From Plantago ovata (taxonomy: Eukaryota; Streptophyta; Magnoliopsida; Lamiales; Plantaginaceae), in the NCBI GenBank assembly GCA_028274465.1, contig CM051455.1, positions 90,900,365 through 90,964,364 of the forward strand: a DNA stretch of 64,000 bases, in the 5' to 3' direction. Below the pieces are notes generated by a model. The model was not told where the DNA came from. It searched no databases and saw only the letters and a program-made list of their open reading frames with translations. Each line of letters starts with the position of its first letter. The stretch's first letter is position 1. The position numbers and the translations under genes are program-made. Below are positions 12,348-23,585 of this stretch, one piece after another.

Positions 12348-13542
12348 CAGGCGCCCTTCCTTCTTATGATTTCTTATGAATTTTATATTTATAATATAAA
12401 TATGCGGACCCATAAATATGATTTAATTCTAATTGTTTTAAACTAGAGGCGTTAAATTTAATAAGTATAAAGTTAAAGGGCTTATTTGTAATTTATCAAT
12501 TTATTGTTTATTGCAAATTAGTCCTTCTACTTTTGAATTTTAGATTTAACACCTCTAAGGTTTTTAAAATTACAATTAAGTCCTTCGGGTTTTCGAAAAT
12601 TGCTACTTGGTCAATAGAATTTTCGAATGTTCAATCTAGTCCAAATTTTCAATTATTTCATAGAGATTATAAGTATGGGATTATAATTTTCATAATGAAA
12701 TTATGAAGTCATTTGTCATCCACATAGGCTACTACTTGTTTCATATGCTCAATATGCTATTGTTTGACAATGCATGTTTAAATACCATGTTTTTACATTC
12801 CGTTCGACCGCTATGCATGCGAGGGTAGGCGGCGCCCTCTTATATTTGGACCGCATATTTATGTATGGGTAGGCGGCACCCATTATGTGCTTGACCGCGT
12901 TTAGAACTAGAATGGATAGGCGGCATCCATTACGTGTAGACCGTTCATGCATGATGGGTAGGCGGCGCCCTTATTTGTTTGTAGATGACTGATAACAACC
13001 CTCAAGCTACAAGTCCCAACCAATATAAGTATAGAAATATATATATGTATGTATTTCTGAGATGCTTCCTATAGGGTGCTTTAATTCTGAACTTTCATTG
13101 CGTTTCCTTGTATTGGCGACCTCGTCTTACAGACTCGCAGTGATCGTCAGATTAGAGTAAGCCTATGGTTATGACTTACTGCATATTGTGTCTAGCGACC
13201 TCGATAGGTACAATATGTAGGGCATCGGGTTAAATTAGATTTAACAACCAAGAGTTGCGTGACGCAATTGGATAGTCTTACTAGTCCTACCGGTCATATT
13301 ATGCTATGCGATCAGCCCCCGTTGGAGTATGGCATAATATGGATTTGGATCTTGGCCACTACGGTAACTTGTTGGACATTACCCGTATGTTTGTTGTGGG
13401 GGCAAGCATATGTGAAAATAGTGGGAGCTAAACAGCTAAAGGACCTTGTTGTTTAGTTATGTTGAATGTGTATTTAGAAATAATATTTCAATAGTTGATT
13501 TATTGTTTTCGTTCTATATTATTTCTCCTTAGGATATTAGAT
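12348..13542 (+). other. Leader-like region upstream of H gag; no 5' LTR seen
   Basis: 1.2 kb, AT-rich at first, with no ORF. It should contain the 5' LTR end and PBS of H, but I see neither a TTACA end nor a TGGTATCAGAGC-like PBS. It carries a tandem repeat at 12806-12983 with a related GGCGCCC motif at its left edge. It may be the untranslated leader of H with the 5' LTR lost, or DNA of another origin joined at 12347. Confidence 0.5.
12806..12983 (+). repeat. Tandem repeat, four units of 43-46 bp
   Basis: Four degenerate head-to-tail units, each beginning GACCG and containing a GG-TAGGCGGC-(G/A)CCC core. The GGCGCC centre is self-complementary. Unit lengths read as about 43, 44, 46 and 45 bp. 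Confidence 0.75.
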
Positions 13543-14352
13543 ATGGCGAGTATCTCGCTCCGTGCTGTCTTGGAGAAGCAAATTTTAACCGGACCAAACT
13601 TCCTAGATTGGATCAGGAATATACGTTTGGTGCTGAGGTACGAAAAGATTGAGTACGTCTTGGACGAGGTCATTCCCGTGTGCCCCGAAAATCAGACTGC
13701 CGATCAGGTTGCTGCTTGGAATCAAGCCAACAAGGCAAGGTCTGATAAGCATCTTGAGGATGCTAAGTACGCGCAGTGTATTATGCTGGCGGCAATGAGC
13801 GATGAGCTGCAAAGGCAACATGAAAGCATGTTGCCGTATGAGATGTTGAAACATCTTGAGTCGCTCTTTAAGACGACAGCTAGAAGTGTTGAATTTGATA
13901 TGATCAAAGACATACACAGATGCAAGCTCAGTGAAGGAGGGAACATGTCTGAGCATGTTCTCAAAATGATTGGTCTCTTTGAAAAGCTTGCAGATGCCGG
14001 CGTTAAGCTAGAGAACAAGATCATGGTGATCTTTGTCCTTCAATCATTGTCGAGTTCGTATTCGCAGTTCATCATTAATTACACGATGAATGCGAAGGAC
14101 GTCACACTGCCTGAACTTCATAATCTGCTGAAGACATATGATCAAACTCTTCCTAAGAAGGAAAAGTCGATCATGCTTGTTGGGCAACCGTCTAACTCGA
14201 ACCCGAAAGGCAAAGGTGCTAAGGGTAAGGGAAAGTCGGGAGCCAAGGCTAACACTTGGAGTGATAAGCCTAAGCATCCGAACCAGAAAAGGAAGTTCAA
14301 GAGAAGCGGAACGGTGCGCACAGATGAATGTCTTTTCTGTAAGCAGAAATGA
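13543..14352 (+). CDS. gag: Copia element H gag, ends at a TGA inside the zinc knuckle
   Basis: Ty1/copia capsid/nucleocapsid of TNT1 type, 269 codons from the ATG at 13543. The frame is open upstream, but the ATG at 13543 matches the usual N-terminal layout (TGPNFLDW block within the first 30 residues). A UBN2-type gag core is followed by a basic linker (near 14200-14310) and a CCHC zinc knuckle at about 14332-14370. The knuckle reads C-X2-C-X3-stop-H-X4-C: a TGA at 14350-14352 replaces what is normally Gly. The same frame continues past the stop into protease, so a single nonsense change separates gag from pol. Confidence 0.88.
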   Translation: MASISLRAVLEKQILTGPNFLDWIRNIRLVLRYEKIEYVLDEVIPVCPENQTADQVAAWNQANKARSDKHLEDAKYAQCIMLAAMSDELQRQHESMLPYEMLKHLESLFKTTARSVEFDMIKDIHRCKLSEGGNMSEHVLKMIGLFEKLADAGVKLENKIMVIFVLQSLSSSYSQFIINYTMNAKDVTLPELHNLLKTYDQTLPKKEKSIMLVGQPSNSNPKGKGAKGKGKSGAKANTWSDKPKHPNQKRKFKRSGTVRTDECLFCKQK

Positions 14353-14982
14353 CATTGGAAGAAAGATTGCCCTAAGCTTAGGGCAGATCAGGCCAAGAAG
14401 TCAGCAGCTTCTGGCTCAGGTATGTTTGTTATTGAAATGAACATGACTACTTTTGACTCCAATGGTTGGGTATTAGATACAGCCTGTGGCTCACACATTT
14501 GTAATAATGTGCAGGGGCTAATTGATCATAGGCTAGTCAAGCAAGGTGAAATCGACTTGCATGTTGGGAACGGCAATCCAGTTGAAGCCAAACGCGTTGG
14601 ACGCAGCAAGATAGATTTATCTTCGGGACAATGTTTAGAACTTGATAATGTTTATTTTGTTCCATCCATTGTCAGAAATATTATTTCCATTCCATTGTTA
14701 GACAATATGGGTTTTTCCTTTCGATTTGCGAATAATACTTGTTATTTTTCATTAAATGATCAGTATTATGGAAAGGCTCGCTTGGTGAACGGTTTATATA
14801 TTTTGCAAAGTAGTCTACCTTTATTTCAAATACATAACAAACAATCGTCTTCAAGTAAGAAGAATAATCCATCTTATCTATGGCATTGTCGGCTAGGCCA
14901 TATCAATGAAACAGGGATTCAAAGACTAAGGAAGTTGGACTACTTAGAACCATTTGATATTCGAATCATATGGTACATGTGA
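14353..14982 (+). pseudogene. pol: Copia element H protease and integrase N-terminus
   Basis: Same frame as gag after the TGA. It holds the end of the zinc knuckle, the aspartic protease (14470-14700) and the GAG-pre-integrase domain with the HCRLGH zinc-binding block (about 14883-14900). The protease active site reads LDTACGSHIC near 14471-14500, so the third residue of the D-T-G triad is Ala. A one-base indel around 14955 ends the frame at 14982, and the rest of pol is in the next frame. Confidence 0.85.
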
Positions 14983-17764
14983 ATCTTGTGTTAAGGGTAA
15001 GATGACGAACAAACCTTTTGTTGGACAAGGTGTTCGTGCCACTCGCTGCTTAGAGCTCATACATATCGATGTATGTGGACCGTTTAAAGTCCATGCGCGT
15101 GGGGGTTATCCTTACTTCGTTACCTTTACTGACGATTTCTCAAGGTATGGATATATTTATCTTATGAAGAATAAATCCGAGACCTTTGGGAAATTCAAGG
15201 TGTTTAGGAATGAGGTCGAGAATGAATTGAACCTAAGGATAGTCACTCTTCGATCAGATCGAGGAGGTGAATATCTTAGTGAAGAATTTATCGATTACTT
15301 GAAGAAAAATGGAATTCAATCGCAATGGACTCCTCCTGGAACACCACAGTTAAATGCTGTGTCTGAGAGGAGGAATCAAACCCTGTTAGACATGGTAAGA
15401 TCAATGATTGGATTCTCGACTCTTCCAAAGTATCTGTGGGGATATGCACTACAAACTGCAATCTACATTCTGAACCGTGTACCATCTAAATCAGTGGAGA
15501 AAACTCCTTTTGAGTTATGGAAGGGAAAGAAGCCTTCACTAGGCCATCTTAGACCTTGGGGCTGTCCTGCGATAGTCAAGCTGATGCTCATTGATAAGTT
15601 AGATGCCAAATGTGTCAAAGTATATTTCATAGGCTATCCTCGTCATACGAGAGGCTATGAATTCTATCATGCTGAAGATCACAAGGTGATCGTGTCTAGA
15701 AACGTGAAGTTTTTAGAAGCTGAATACCTCGAAGAAGAGAGGTTAGATGATATGATAGAACTTGAAGAAATTCAAGACTTTGACACGCGTGAACATGAGG
15801 TCTTTAAATCTTCTGATTTGGACTCATGTTCAGTGGGAGCTTTTGAAGCAGACAAGGGTGATGATATGACACTTGCTAGGCATGTCATAGTCAGTGGGAG
15901 TCCTGTGATTAGATCAACAGTTGAAACCACACCTGAAGAACCCGTTGTCAACCAACCTGTGCAACAAGTTGCACAAGAGCAGCCTCCCGCAAGGGAACAG
16001 GGTCGCGCCCAACGACCAGCTGCATCAGTACCCACTGATAATGTTCGTGTTACACGAAGCCAGAAAAGAAAAGCACCAGAACAAGTCGAGCTCCGTAGGT
16101 CGAAGAGGATTCTTAGAGGACCTCAGAAGCAAAGCCTTATGATAGAAGACATCAGTGAACCTGATATCTGTTTATCAGATCGGGAAGATCCCGAGACCTA
16201 CAAAGAGGCAATAATTGATATTGACTCAGACAAATGGCAAGAGGTCATGGAATTAGAAATGGATTCAATGTACCAGAACCAAGTTTGGAACTTGGTAGAC
16301 TTGCCCCAAGGGATTAGACCAATTGGGTGCAAATGGGTCTTTAAACGAAAGACAGATGCCGATGGCAAGGTACAAACGCACAAATCTAGGCTTGTGGCAA
16401 AAGGCTACACGCAAAGGTATGGCATCGATTACGATGAAACCTTTTCACCAGTAGCAAAATTGAAGTCCATTCGAATTCTACTTGCGATAGCTGCCTACTA
16501 TGATTATGAAATCTGGCTGATGGATGTAAAGACAGCTTTCCTCAATGGCAACCTTGAGGAAGAGGTCTATATGGTACAGCCGGAAGGTTTTATTAGTAAA
16601 ACCAGGCCAACTGCTGTATGCAAATTACAAAGATCCATCTATGGGCTAAAGCAAGCATCAAGGAGCTGGAATATCCGCTTTGATGAAGCTGTCAAATCGT
16701 TTGACTTCATCAGAAGCAAGGAAGATCCCTGTGTCTATGCGAGACACAGCGACAAAGGAGTTGTTTTCATGATCATTTATGTAGATGACATTTTGATCAT
16801 GGGAAACAATGTCTCTATGCTAGAAGAGACTAAAGTTTGGTTATCAAGTACCTTCTCGATGAAGGACTTGGGTCAAGCGAACTACATCCTAGGGATCAAG
16901 ATCTTTAGAGATAGATCCAAGAGGATGTTGGGAATGACACAGTCCACCTACATCGACAAAATACTGAAGCGTTATAAGATGGACGACTCAAAGAGAGGCT
17001 TTCTCCCAGCTAGGCATGGGATTGTCTTATCAGTTAAGGATGGTCCTAAAACTGATGAAGAAAGAAATGCAATGAGTCGTGTGCCCTATGCTTCGGCAGT
17101 AGGGTCTATAATGTATGCAATGAATTGCACAAGGCCCGATGTGGCATATGCGCTTAGTGTCACTTGTCGACACCAACAGAATCCAGGAGTACCTCACTGG
17201 ACTGCTGTGAAGAACATTCTTAAGTACCTTAGACGGACTAAAGAGATGTTCTTGGTGTTTGGTGGAGAACCAGAATTAAAGATGTCTGGGTATGTCGATG
17301 CTGGATTTGAATCAGATCCTGATGACTTTAAGTCACAGACAAGATACGTATTCAAATTGAACGGAGGAGCTGTCTGTTGGAAGAGCTCTAAGCAAGCCAC
17401 GATTGCTGACTCATCCACAGAGGCCGAGTACATTGCTGCATCAGAAGCATCGAAAGAAGCTGTCTGGATTTCAGAGTTCTTGAAGGAATTGAGGGTTGTT
17501 CCTGCTCCCAGTCCAATAACGATTTATTGTGACAATACGGGCGCCGTCGCTCAAGCTAGGGAGCCTAGATCTACAAACAAGAACAAACATGTACTTAGAA
17601 AATATCACGTTATACGTGAGATTATAGATAGAGGAGAAGTTAGTATAGAACGTGTCTCTACCACGGACAACGTGGCAGATCCTTTCACCAAGGTCTTATC
17701 AGTGGAAGTCCACTTAAGACATTATGCTAATCTGGGCATTAGGCATAAAGGTGACTTGCTCTAG
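14954..17764 (+). CDS. pol: Copia element H pol: integrase, reverse transcriptase, RNase H
   Basis: Uninterrupted 936-codon frame, although the listed start only marks where the frame opens after the indel. Integrase completes the HHCC finger (CESC at residues 9-12) and has catalytic D39, D102 and E138 (D-X62-D-X35-E). The usual QxNGVxER block reads [10 protein letters not shown] (about residues 420-660) has [10 protein letters not shown] and YVDD. RNase H (about 775-900) has YVDAGF, STEAEY and CDNTGA. The order PR-IN-RT-RH is that of Ty1/copia. The C-terminus ends 14 bp before the 3' LTR. This is the best-preserved pol in the window, yet the element cannot make a full polyprotein because of the upstream stop and frameshift. 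Confidence 0.93.
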   Translation: MIFESYGTCESCVKGKMTNKPFVGQGVRATRCLELIHIDVCGPFKVHARGGYPYFVTFTDDFSRYGYIYLMKNKSETFGKFKVFRNEVENELNLRIVTLRSDRGGEYLSEEFIDYLKKNGIQSQWTPPGTPQLNAVSERRNQTLLDMVRSMIGFSTLPKYLWGYALQTAIYILNRVPSKSVEKTPFELWKGKKPSLGHLRPWGCPAIVKLMLIDKLDAKCVKVYFIGYPRHTRGYEFYHAEDHKVIVSRNVKFLEAEYLEEERLDDMIELEEIQDFDTREHEVFKSSDLDSCSVGAFEADKGDDMTLARHVIVSGSPVIRSTVETTPEEPVVNQPVQQVAQEQPPAREQGRAQRPAASVPTDNVRVTRSQKRKAPEQVELRRSKRILRGPQKQSLMIEDISEPDICLSDREDPETYKEAIIDIDSDKWQEVMELEMDSMYQNQVWNLVDLPQGIRPIGCKWVFKRKTDADGKVQTHKSRLVAKGYTQRYGIDYDETFSPVAKLKSIRILLAIAAYYDYEIWLMDVKTAFLNGNLEEEVYMVQPEGFISKTRPTAVCKLQRSIYGLKQASRSWNIRFDEAVKSFDFIRSKEDPCVYARHSDKGVVFMIIYVDDILIMGNNVSMLEETKVWLSSTFSMKDLGQANYILGIKIFRDRSKRMLGMTQSTYIDKILKRYKMDDSKRGFLPARHGIVLSVKDGPKTDEERNAMSRVPYASAVGSIMYAMNCTRPDVAYALSVTCRHQQNPGVPHWTAVKNILKYLRRTKEMFLVFGGEPELKMSGYVDAGFESDPDDFKSQTRYVFKLNGGAVCWKSSKQATIADSSTEAEYIAASEASKEAVWISEFLKELRVVPAPSPITIYCDNTGAVAQAREPRSTNKNKHVLRKYHVIREIIDRGEVSIERVSTTDNVADPFTKVLSVEVHLRHYANLGIRHKGDLL

Positions 17765-17765
17765 T

Positions 17766-17778
17766 CCAAGTGGGAGAT
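17766..17778 (+). promoter_or_regulatory. H polypurine tract
   Basis: CCAAGTGGGAGAT, directly before the 3' LTR. It is the plus-strand primer site, and the same purine block is present before the G LTR (minus, 6876-6888). Confidence 0.8.
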
Positions 17779-19869
17779 TGATAGTGTATAAGTCCTAGAG
17801 ACAGTCCTTACTAAGGGCATGGTGCCCTGATAGAGGACATATATGTACTATTTCACAGGTCAACGTAATATAATATATGTTTGTTGCATTTTACTATTGA
17901 GTATCGCTTTCATATTTATATTACACCAGGCTGCAACATGTCATATCTTTATTGCTGTCTGTATTGATATTAAACATGTCTCCTCGGATAGATGACCGAT
18001 CACACAATTAGTGGGAGCTATGTGAGTTATCATCTATCCCAAACTCTCCCTAGTCGTGGTACATCTCGGATGTGGGGGTCTGAATGAACCTGACAAGACT
18101 AGTATGCGTGGAGGTTATACTTGTTGGAGCAAGTGTGAGCCGATCCCACGGCCACGGAACGGATTGTTGGACAATCAAGGAACGTTCCCATAACTGCGCA
18201 TAGTTGTTCGAAGAAGCTTTATCAAACAATGGAAGTACCCACCAGACACTCCCATCGATGCATACTCTACACCGACGTGTCTATGGGAACCGGTGAGTTG
18301 TCGAAGTGATGCCATTCGTCCTTTGCACTTACAGGACTTTATCATCACATTTATTGCCCCATATCCTTGATGGACCCGTCAATGTCAGCTCTGAATAAGA
18401 AGCTGACCTAAGACACGATCCAGGATTATGGCAAAATACAAATGGGGGTGATAAGTGATTCTGTGAAGGATTCATCTCTCAAGTGTAGCACAGGAGAGCA
18501 CTGCTCATAGTCTGCATAGTTGTGTTGGTAAAGTCACTGGCCAGTGCAAATGATATATTATGATGGTCATAAGTATATCTTAACCAAGCAACTCCCTGAG
18601 ACGCCCGTGGATGTATTATTGGGATAGACACATCATCGATCCTAGATACATTCGAGCAAATCAGATGAAGGGATGTTACCATCGCCGCGTTGAGCGCAAC
18701 AGGCTTCGCAACGAAAGGGTTAGCTTTGAGAAACCTCTCAAACGTCCTCACGTATTAATATTGCAAATGGAACCGTCTAGGAATTCCATGTTGCCTAGTC
18801 TAGGACTTGCTTAATACGATGAGGCCCTATGGGTCACACTATGTGGTGATTCAGTCTATCAGAATATCCTTGAAGATGGAATCGCAATTAATTTGGAATT
18901 AATTGTGATTGATGGATTATAATTGACTTGGAATTAATTATAATAATTGGTGGCTCAATTAATGATTTGGAATTATTAATTGAATTGGCTAATTAATTGT
19001 ATTTTATGTTAATACAATTAAAGGTTATATTTTGGAAATATAATGGAGGTTTGATTATAAAGGATATGTTAATTTAGAATTAACATATGCACTTGGGCAA
19101 AATCTACTTAGAGTTTGAATTGCCTTAGAAATATAAGTGGGTCCCAAAAGTGGGACCCACCTCCCGTAGGACGAGGCGCGCGCGCGCGCGTGGCCAGATA
19201 AGGGGAAGGAGTTCGACTCCTTCCTCTATTAGAAGTCCAAGGGATAAGTTAGATTTTCCTGATTGAGTTTTAATTTGATTGGGAATGAATCTAGACTTGA
19301 TATTGGTTTCCTTGTGCGATAAGAATTAGATTCTTATTCCTTTACGAAGTCTAATTGCTTATGCTTTAGGCTTCTATAGACTACTATATATAGTAGACTA
19401 TTAGAGAGAGTTTTACACACGAGTTTCACACACAATTTTGAGACACAGTTATTCTACCCAGTTTTCTTAGAGAAAATAAAACTCTCCCTTCCTCCCTTAG
19501 CCAACCCGCGCGCGCAACCACCACCCGGAGGAATTGCCGCCCCGTCTTCTTGGTCACATAAAGAATATCCTAGCATTCTTCCGATAGGCTGTTCATCCGT
19601 GGATACCAAGGTTGAGGTTCTAGGAGCTGGAAACTAACTCTTATTGTCTTGCAGATATACAGAGTATTGTAGATATCTTCGACTTCGACGAAGGAGAAGA
19701 GACACCGGAATATTACGAAGACTTGGAAGCTGCTTTGTAAGTAAGGTTAGTCTTCTAATTGACGTGTTTATATATATACGACATATGCAAATCAATTAAC
19801 CTGTATGTTAAGAAAATTTTGAAATTCCGCTGTGTACCCTAGGGGTAACTCTGACAATATTTTCTTACA
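17779..19869 (+). repeat. Copia element H 3' LTR
   Basis: Full LTR of 2091 bp, TGATAGTG...CTTACA, followed by AGAAG (19870-19874), the same 5-bp target duplication that flanks the solo LTR at 11080-12161. It contains an inverted repeat at 19137-19160, an alternating CG tract (19176-19190) and a TATA box (19385-19393). Confidence 0.92.
19137..19393 (+). promoter_or_regulatory. H LTR promoter region: inverted GGNCCCAC pair, CG tract, TATA
   Basis: GTGGGTCCCA-AAAG-TGGGACCCAC (19137-19160) is a perfect 10-bp inverted repeat. Each arm contains GGACCCAC, which fits the class I TCP consensus GGNCCCAC. The TATA box TATATATAG is at 19385-19393. The hairpin is conserved in G and G2 with a different loop. 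TCP binding is inference; the sequence symmetry is observed. Confidence 0.5.
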
Positions 19870-20095
19870 AGAAGAACTTTGCTGTAAAATGGTTGAATAT
19901 TGAAATCTTGGTAAGAAGAACTTCCATCAGCAAAAAGATAAAACAAGAGTCTGATTTAATCAAGCCGATGGATGTTTCTTACTATAGTGATCCTATAATC
20001 AAGAAGTCCAAAAAGAAACATGGCTTGATTCCTTATGAGTACTTTTATCTCACTGCCAAGGATCAAGAAGAATACCTTCTCCGGTTAAGGAAGAT
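19870..20095 (+). pseudogene. B2 envelope-position ORF, middle part
   Basis: Continuation of the B2 ORF after the family-2 insertion, open from 19893 to the B1 target site (AAGAT, 20091-20095). The frame continues at 24718 after B1, which confirms that both insertions lie in one older ORF. A direct repeat of about 45 bp around 19870-19915 resembles the sequence left of the solo LTR. Confidence 0.7.
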
Positions 20096-21670
20096 TGTTA
20101 GGAACTTGTAATTTTGGTGAGCAATTAACCATGGTAAATTAAGGAAAGTCCAGTAACTAGTACTCTTAAGGTCCATAGGAATTTAGAATTTTAAGGACAT
20201 TGTAAAAGAGGAACGTTTGATGAAGACTTAGAGTAGGTGCTAGATAGGTTGGTTTTACCAATTATGATGTATCTTGTTTTCTGAAAAAAAAAGAAATACA
20301 ACCTATTGAAGCATTTGCTGATGATGTACTTTGTTTTTACAAACAAACTATTGAAGCATTTAGAACCGCTCAGAAACTTGAAGATTTTAAAGATCTGAAG
20401 ACTAGAAGATTTCTGAAGATTGGTATCTACAAAGGCACATGTTGCTCAGAAAGTGGAAACTTCAGCAACAACATTGCATAAGTGAAAATCTAAACGACAT
20501 AGTAGGTTGTGCTTGCTGAAACTGAGACTGACCACTTGCTGATGAACATTTGTGACCTCTAGCTGAAAGTACTTGTATTTGCGCTCCAATGTTACTGTTT
20601 GAATTTCATTCAAATGAGCATTAAATGCAAAGCATGCACGCGAAGGACATGAAGACTAGAAGACAAACAAAGATGCTGCTGAAAGTACAAAAGCAAGATA
20701 GTGACATTTTAAGGAACAAAAGCCTTAGAATTTGAAATTCAAACAGCTCCCTATTTCACTATAAATAGAGGTCATCCGGCAAAGACTTGAAGTGTGTTAA
20801 CAACGTGATCATACTCTCACTTGTGCTTAAACTCACATACTCTTCAAACACTCTTTACTGCCATTGATCCGTTCCAAGAATTAAAGCTTGAAAAAGTTAC
20901 TTGTGAAGAAGTAGAATTTACACAACTAAGAAATTAGTTAAGTGTTCTTTCTTCTTTCGAACAAGAACAAATCTTGACACCAGAAACAATCAAACTTGTT
21001 TACTAAAAAGTATTCAAAGTTTTGTTTCTTAGATTACTTGTTGTAACTGAATAAGTTACAATTAAGTTATCTCATCCCAAACCTCTCTAACTGAAAATAC
21101 ACCATTTCAGCCGTGATATTCAGGTGGAACTTAATCGAGCATAGTGTTGCTGATTAAAAGTACCAAGTTTGGTGGAGAACAAGGTTACGTTCTCTAGTTA
21201 GGTTGGAAACGAAGCAAGTGTGCTTTGGTTTCTGTTTGGATCGCTCTAGATAGGTGTTGTAAGGAACCTCAATCTTATCTTAGTGGATTCAGTCCTAGAA
21301 AGGACAAAGTGGATTAGTTGAGAGATTACGCCACTCTCAGACACCACTATAAAAGTGTTTGTGTGATTTACTTATTGTACTTAGTTTTCAGCAAAGCATA
21401 TCTATCTGTACACAGTCACTCACTTCACTTGCTGAAACTATCACTTACTGAACAAAGCACTTATTGTATCAAAGACTTCCGCTCTCTGATTTTAAGTATC
21501 AGCAAACCTAGTTACTGAGAAGTAACTTGCGCTTGCTGAGAAAGTTAAGTATCAACAAACTCATTACTGAAAAGTAATAAGTACTTGCTGAGAAAGTTTT
21601 TAAACGACGAAAGTTTGAAAAGACTATTCACCTCCCCTCTAGTCTTTCTTGTTGTTTAAAGCGACCAACA
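20096..21670 (+). repeat. B1 5' LTR
   Basis: 1575 bp, TGTTAGG...CCAACA. TATA box TATAAATAG at 20760-20768. Near the 3' end are two tandem units with tetraloop hairpins at 21511-21526 and 21563-21578. The motif TTGCTGA and its complement TCAGCAA recur throughout. Confidence 0.92.
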
Positions 21671-21672
21671 AG

Positions 21673-21684
21673 TGTTATCAGAGC
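21673..21684 (+). promoter_or_regulatory. B1 primer binding site (initiator tRNA-Met)
   Basis: TGTTATCAGAGC, one mismatch to the copia PBS consensus TGGTATCAGAGC, two bases after the LTR. Copy B3 has TGGTAACAGAGC at the same place, also one mismatch but at another base, so the ancestral site was probably the exact consensus. Confidence 0.8.
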
Positions 21685-21782
21685 TGGATGTTCTTTAACC
21701 TTCAGCACTGAACCTAGATCCCCTTATGTGCTTTCCGTAAATCACTCTCACTTGATCAATTTGGTAGTCTTTTGCTGACAGG

Positions 21783-23485
21783 ATGTCTTAGGAGACGCTC
21801 CCTTGCTGAAGCTGGAAAACTACGAAAAATGGCGAAACAACATGATGCTACATCTTGAGGCCATTAGTGATGAGATGGTTACTGTCATTAATGATGGACC
21901 TATCAAGATCACTAAGGTTGAAAGAAGTTTTCCTCACAAAACCACTGAAGCTGGAAAGGAAACTATCTTAGGCGAACCGGTTGATACCGTTGTTCCAAAA
22001 CCAAGAGAGGAATGGACTTCCGACGAAGCTAAGAGATTCCGTTTTGATGGACAAGCAAGAAACATCATCATTCGATCAACTCCGGATACCATACAGTGCA
22101 AAGTGTGGGATGCTAAAACTGCTAAGGAAGCTTGGAAATGGTTCAAGATCTTTGTGCTGGATCTGACAAAACCAAGGAAAACAAACTCGAAGTGTTGAAA
22201 TTAAAGTTCCAGAACTTTAAACAAGGTACAAATGAGTCGCTGGAAGACTTGGACTTCAGATTCACAACTCTTGTTAGTGAAATGGCAACCTTGGGTGTTG
22301 GAAATCTTTACTCAGATTATGAGAAGTTGAAAACCATCATCAGAAGTTGAACCAAGAATGGATCCACACTCAGAACTTCTACTACAATCAAGGAATGCCA
22401 GACATTACACCAACAGAGTTGTTCTCTCATCTTCCTACTGTCAACTATGAGACAAAGCAAAGAGAAAATGTGTTTGCTGAAAAATCGCAAAACATTGCTC
22501 TTGCTGCAAAGCCGTCATCTTCTGAAAAGAAGAATGATAAAGAGTCTGCTGATGAAAATGCTTTGGTTGTCAAAACATGAAGAAATTCATCAGTAAGGAA
22601 CTTGAAAGGCGAAAAGCAAAAGAGAAGCTGAAAAAGCATCTTGGTAACAACTACCATAAGTACAAGAATGAGACTAGCTCGCTGAACAAGCAAGCTCAGC
22701 AAGAAACTCATCTGAAGAACCAGCAGTTGGAAATGATCTCTGCTTTTACTTGCAAAAAGCCTTGACACTTCAAAGAAATTGCCCTCCTTTCCTTTTTCAC
22801 TACTCGTACAGGATCTAGTTTTAATTTTGCATTGGAGTTGTGCCGATCCCTAGCAATGCCCTTACTTATTTGGGGTACGTTCTAGACTTTGCTGAAAGGC
22901 AAATCTGCTAAAAAGAAGAAGAAGTTCAAAAGAGCTTTATTGCTGAAGAAAAGAAGAAGCTTCAAGCAAAAATCGATGCATTGTGCATTGATACTAGCTC
23001 CGAAGACAGTGAGGATGAAAGCTCAGACATGACGATGAAGAAACCACTCTAGACGTAGAGATTGGCAAAGAAGTTTGTAGAATAGCTATGGAAGCTTATC
23101 CAGATGTGTCAAACTACGAGTTCTGCCTCATGGCGGTCAGGTAACAATCCTACCTCTGACTCAGACTCAGAAAGTGAAGACGAGATTGACCTTGACAAGA
23201 TTCAAGGAGAAATCGAAAGATTTGAGAAAACTCTGATCAGACAGCAAGAGAAACTACAGATTGCTGAAACTCTGACCAAGCAGACTACATAATGAAAAGT
23301 ATATCTTGCTGAAGGAAGAGACAGAAGAAAAGATGCTGAAATAAGGCGTCTTAAGAAGTTGATTGCTGAAGCTACAGAGAAGAATTCTCAAATGGCATAG
23401 AATTGGAAGCTATCAGTCCTCATTTTAACTTTACTTTGCTGCATCCAAGAAATGAAAAAGATGAAACCAATTTCAAATCTTATGC
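21783..23485 (+). pseudogene. gag: B1 gag, heavily broken
   Basis: SIRE-like gag. The ATG at 21783 is followed two codons later by TAG, because one T present in copy B3 (34769) is missing. Further damage: a lost A near 22138, a stop at 22348-22350, and a broken zinc knuckle near 22742-22775. About 100 bp that I cannot assign seems inserted at about 22785-22890. Downstream are acidic and coiled-coil-like segments (22910-23390) typical of the long gag C-terminus in this group. It runs into the assembly gap. Confidence 0.8.
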
Positions 23486-23585
23486 NNNNNNNNNNNNNNN
23501 NNNNNNNNNNNNNNNNNNNNNNNNNNNNNNNNNNNNNNNNNNNNNNNNNNNNNNNNNNNNNNNNNNNNNNNNNNNNNNNNNNNNN
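23486..23585. other. Assembly gap (100 N)
   Basis: A run of exactly 100 N, probably a placeholder of unknown true length. Left flank is B1 gag, right flank is LTR sequence equivalent to position 20541 of the 5' LTR. The missing part should be the end of gag, all of pol, any downstream ORF and the first part of the 3' LTR. Confidence 0.98.

Noticed and set aside
18611..18814. 67-codon ORF inside the copia LTR, also open in G (5835-6038, minus) and G2 (9363-9566, minus)
   Set aside because: It is shared because the LTRs are homologous. Differences include many amino-acid changes, one LTR (11080-12161) has lost its end, and an antisense frame is open as well. No sign of protein selection.
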